From: Paenibacillus nuruki
GTDB taxonomy: Bacteria; Bacillota; Bacilli; Paenibacillales; Paenibacillaceae
Length of the DNA: 64,000 bases
NCBI RefSeq assembly: GCF_001721045.1
Contig: NZ_MDER01000044.1
Location: 1-64,000, forward strand
Direction of reading: 5' to 3'
A program made the translations under genes and the position numbers. Numbering within the stretch: position 1 is the stretch's first letter; each line of letters opens with the position of its first letter. The notes below the pieces were generated by a model that saw nothing but the letters and a program-made list of their open reading frames with translations, was not told the DNA's origin and did not search any database. Of this stretch, positions 63,223-64,000 are shown piece after piece.

Positions 63223-63402
63223 ATTTAATTCCTCCAAAAAATTCATATAGTTAAAAAATGATTAGTAATAATCTAAAGTTATTATTCAATAGATTGCTAT
63301 AGTTTGTAAAACCACAATATAGTAATCGCTAAGTAACAGGATAGTCATAGCAGAACGCCAAAATGTTAAAAAAATTACACCTATGATGAAAGGGAGATAT
63401 CT

Positions 63403-63807
63403 ATGAAACCATCCGATCAACCTCCAAAATCAGCAGATCATACATATCATTACCGTGAAGAAATTCGAATGAATGTAGAGTCTAATTTCTATCATCCACC
63501 CAAATACAAAGAAGATTGGATACGCTGGGCAGATGAGACGATGGAAGTTCAGACTCAGCGAGAAGCCTATGAATGGATCAGCAGTGGAGCCTATAACGAA
63601 ATCGGCAAATTATATGATGGATACCGTAGTCATGATCCTAAAATGGCAGAAACGCTAGCCTTTCAATTACTTCAACGACAGACGTTCCAAGAACCAACGT
63701 ACCGCATTTACACCGATGTTGACCACGAAGCAAAGCCCAATTGGTATATGGTCTGGGTTGAAAAGATAGACAATGTAGAAAAAAATGAAAATAAAGTAAC
63801 AGAATAG
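63403..63807 (+). CDS. Conserved-looking hypothetical protein
   Basis: A 134-residue soluble protein with no signal peptide or membrane helix. It has a polar N terminus and then aromatic-rich segments (YKEDWIRWADETMEVQTQREA, IYTDVDHEAKPNWYMVWVEKI). GAAAGGGAG lies 9 bases before the ATG, and a strong terminator follows, supporting a real gene. No family recognised. Confidence 0.6.
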   Translation: MKPSDQPPKSADHTYHYREEIRMNVESNFYHPPKYKEDWIRWADETMEVQTQREAYEWISSGAYNEIGKLYDGYRSHDPKMAETLAFQLLQRQTFQEPTYRIYTDVDHEAKPNWYMVWVEKIDNVEKNENKVTE

Positions 63808-63860
63808 CGACGTATATAGGTATAAGCTCACCCTTCAACTGCAAATTTGCCCACAAAAAA

Positions 63861-63893
63861 AGGTAGACCCCGTATAAGGTCTACCTCTTTTTT
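63861..63893. terminator. Terminator
   Basis: AGGTAGACC (63861-63869) and GGTCTACCT (63878-63886) perfect stem, A tract before and T tract after. Shared by the hypothetical gene and the gene entering from the right. Confidence 0.85.
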
Positions 63894-63933
63894 TATATTT
63901 TACATGCAGATATGCTTTTAACTATGCCATGAT

Positions 63934-64000
63934 CTATTTATTCAAATGATAAGGAACTGTAGCAACAACGACATCTTTGTAGTTGATCAGATAAGCACGC
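63934..64000 (-). CDS. C-terminal end of a gene entering from the right (partial)
   Basis: On the minus strand an open frame ends with AYLINYKDVVVATVPYHLNK and a TAG stop at 63934-63936, just before a terminator. Only 21 complete codons are inside the window, so no function is assigned. The alternative minus-strand frame also reads to a TAA, so the frame choice is not certain. Confidence 0.45.
   Translation of the reverse strand, partial: RAYLINYKDVVVATVPYHLNK

Overview
The window looks like chromosomal DNA of a Paenibacillus-type member of the Bacillota. The evidence is a low to moderate G+C content, strong AGGAGG-type ribosome binding sites, frequent TTG and GTG starts, many T-tailed hairpin terminators, and the mix of families: CUT1 sugar importers without their own ATPase, ROK and membrane-anchored AraC regulators, PadR/PadC, MocR, and SigO/RsoA-like sigma proteins. 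No rRNA, tRNA, CRISPR array, transposase or prophage gene was seen. The first ~75 bases look like a corrupted Illumina P5/Nextera read-1 adapter, so the left edge is probably the end of a draft contig.

Layout. 345-5103: a chemoreceptor, a cupin, a PTS EIIC-like membrane protein, a short Crp/Fnr regulator and a small membrane protein. 5234-26103: a large plus-strand carbohydrate locus. It runs ROK repressor, ROK sugar kinase, MFS transporter, membrane AraC regulator, three Gfo/Idh/MocA oxidoreductases around a cupin-AraC regulator, an LplA/LplB/YtcP-type importer, a TIM-barrel isomerase, an unknown 587-residue protein and a GH2 beta-galactosidase. 26181-31043: MOSC, TPM-domain, thioesterase and small membrane genes. 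31265-37688: a second ABC importer followed by a DUF4127 protein and an FAD oxidoreductase. 37829-38361 and 48925-49759: two loci each encoding a sigma region-4-like protein followed by a sigma region-2-like protein, resembling the split factor SigO-RsoA of Bacillus subtilis. 38634-46259: UPF0316 protein, aldo-keto reductase, padR/padC, LacI regulator, phosphotransferase, TM2 protein, glycosyltransferase and nucleoside hydrolase. 46409-47046: a Phd/YefM-RelE toxin-antitoxin pair between two identical 29-bp terminator hairpins. 47202-48857: a diguanylate cyclase. 50130-54677: a third ABC importer and an amidohydrolase. 54776-64000: DUF2252, gpmA, an RNA-methyltransferase-like protein, a secreted protein, MocR with a divergent EamA exporter, a tandem pair of secreted paralogs, and the last codons of a gene entering from the right.

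How the parts fit. Most of the window is for finding, importing and breaking down plant-type carbohydrates and phenolics. The 5-26 kb locus has sensing, import, redox, isomerase and glycosidase functions. Three oxidoreductases plus a TIM-barrel protein suggest an oxidation-first (keto-glycoside) route, which is inference. None of the three importers has an ATPase here, so a shared MsmX/MsmK-type ATPase elsewhere is expected. The most unusual items are the paired split-sigma loci, an imperfect palindromic element found in two ABC operons, the 18-bp-phased repeats and 25-codon leader ORF before the first importer, and the repeat-flanked toxin-antitoxin cassette.
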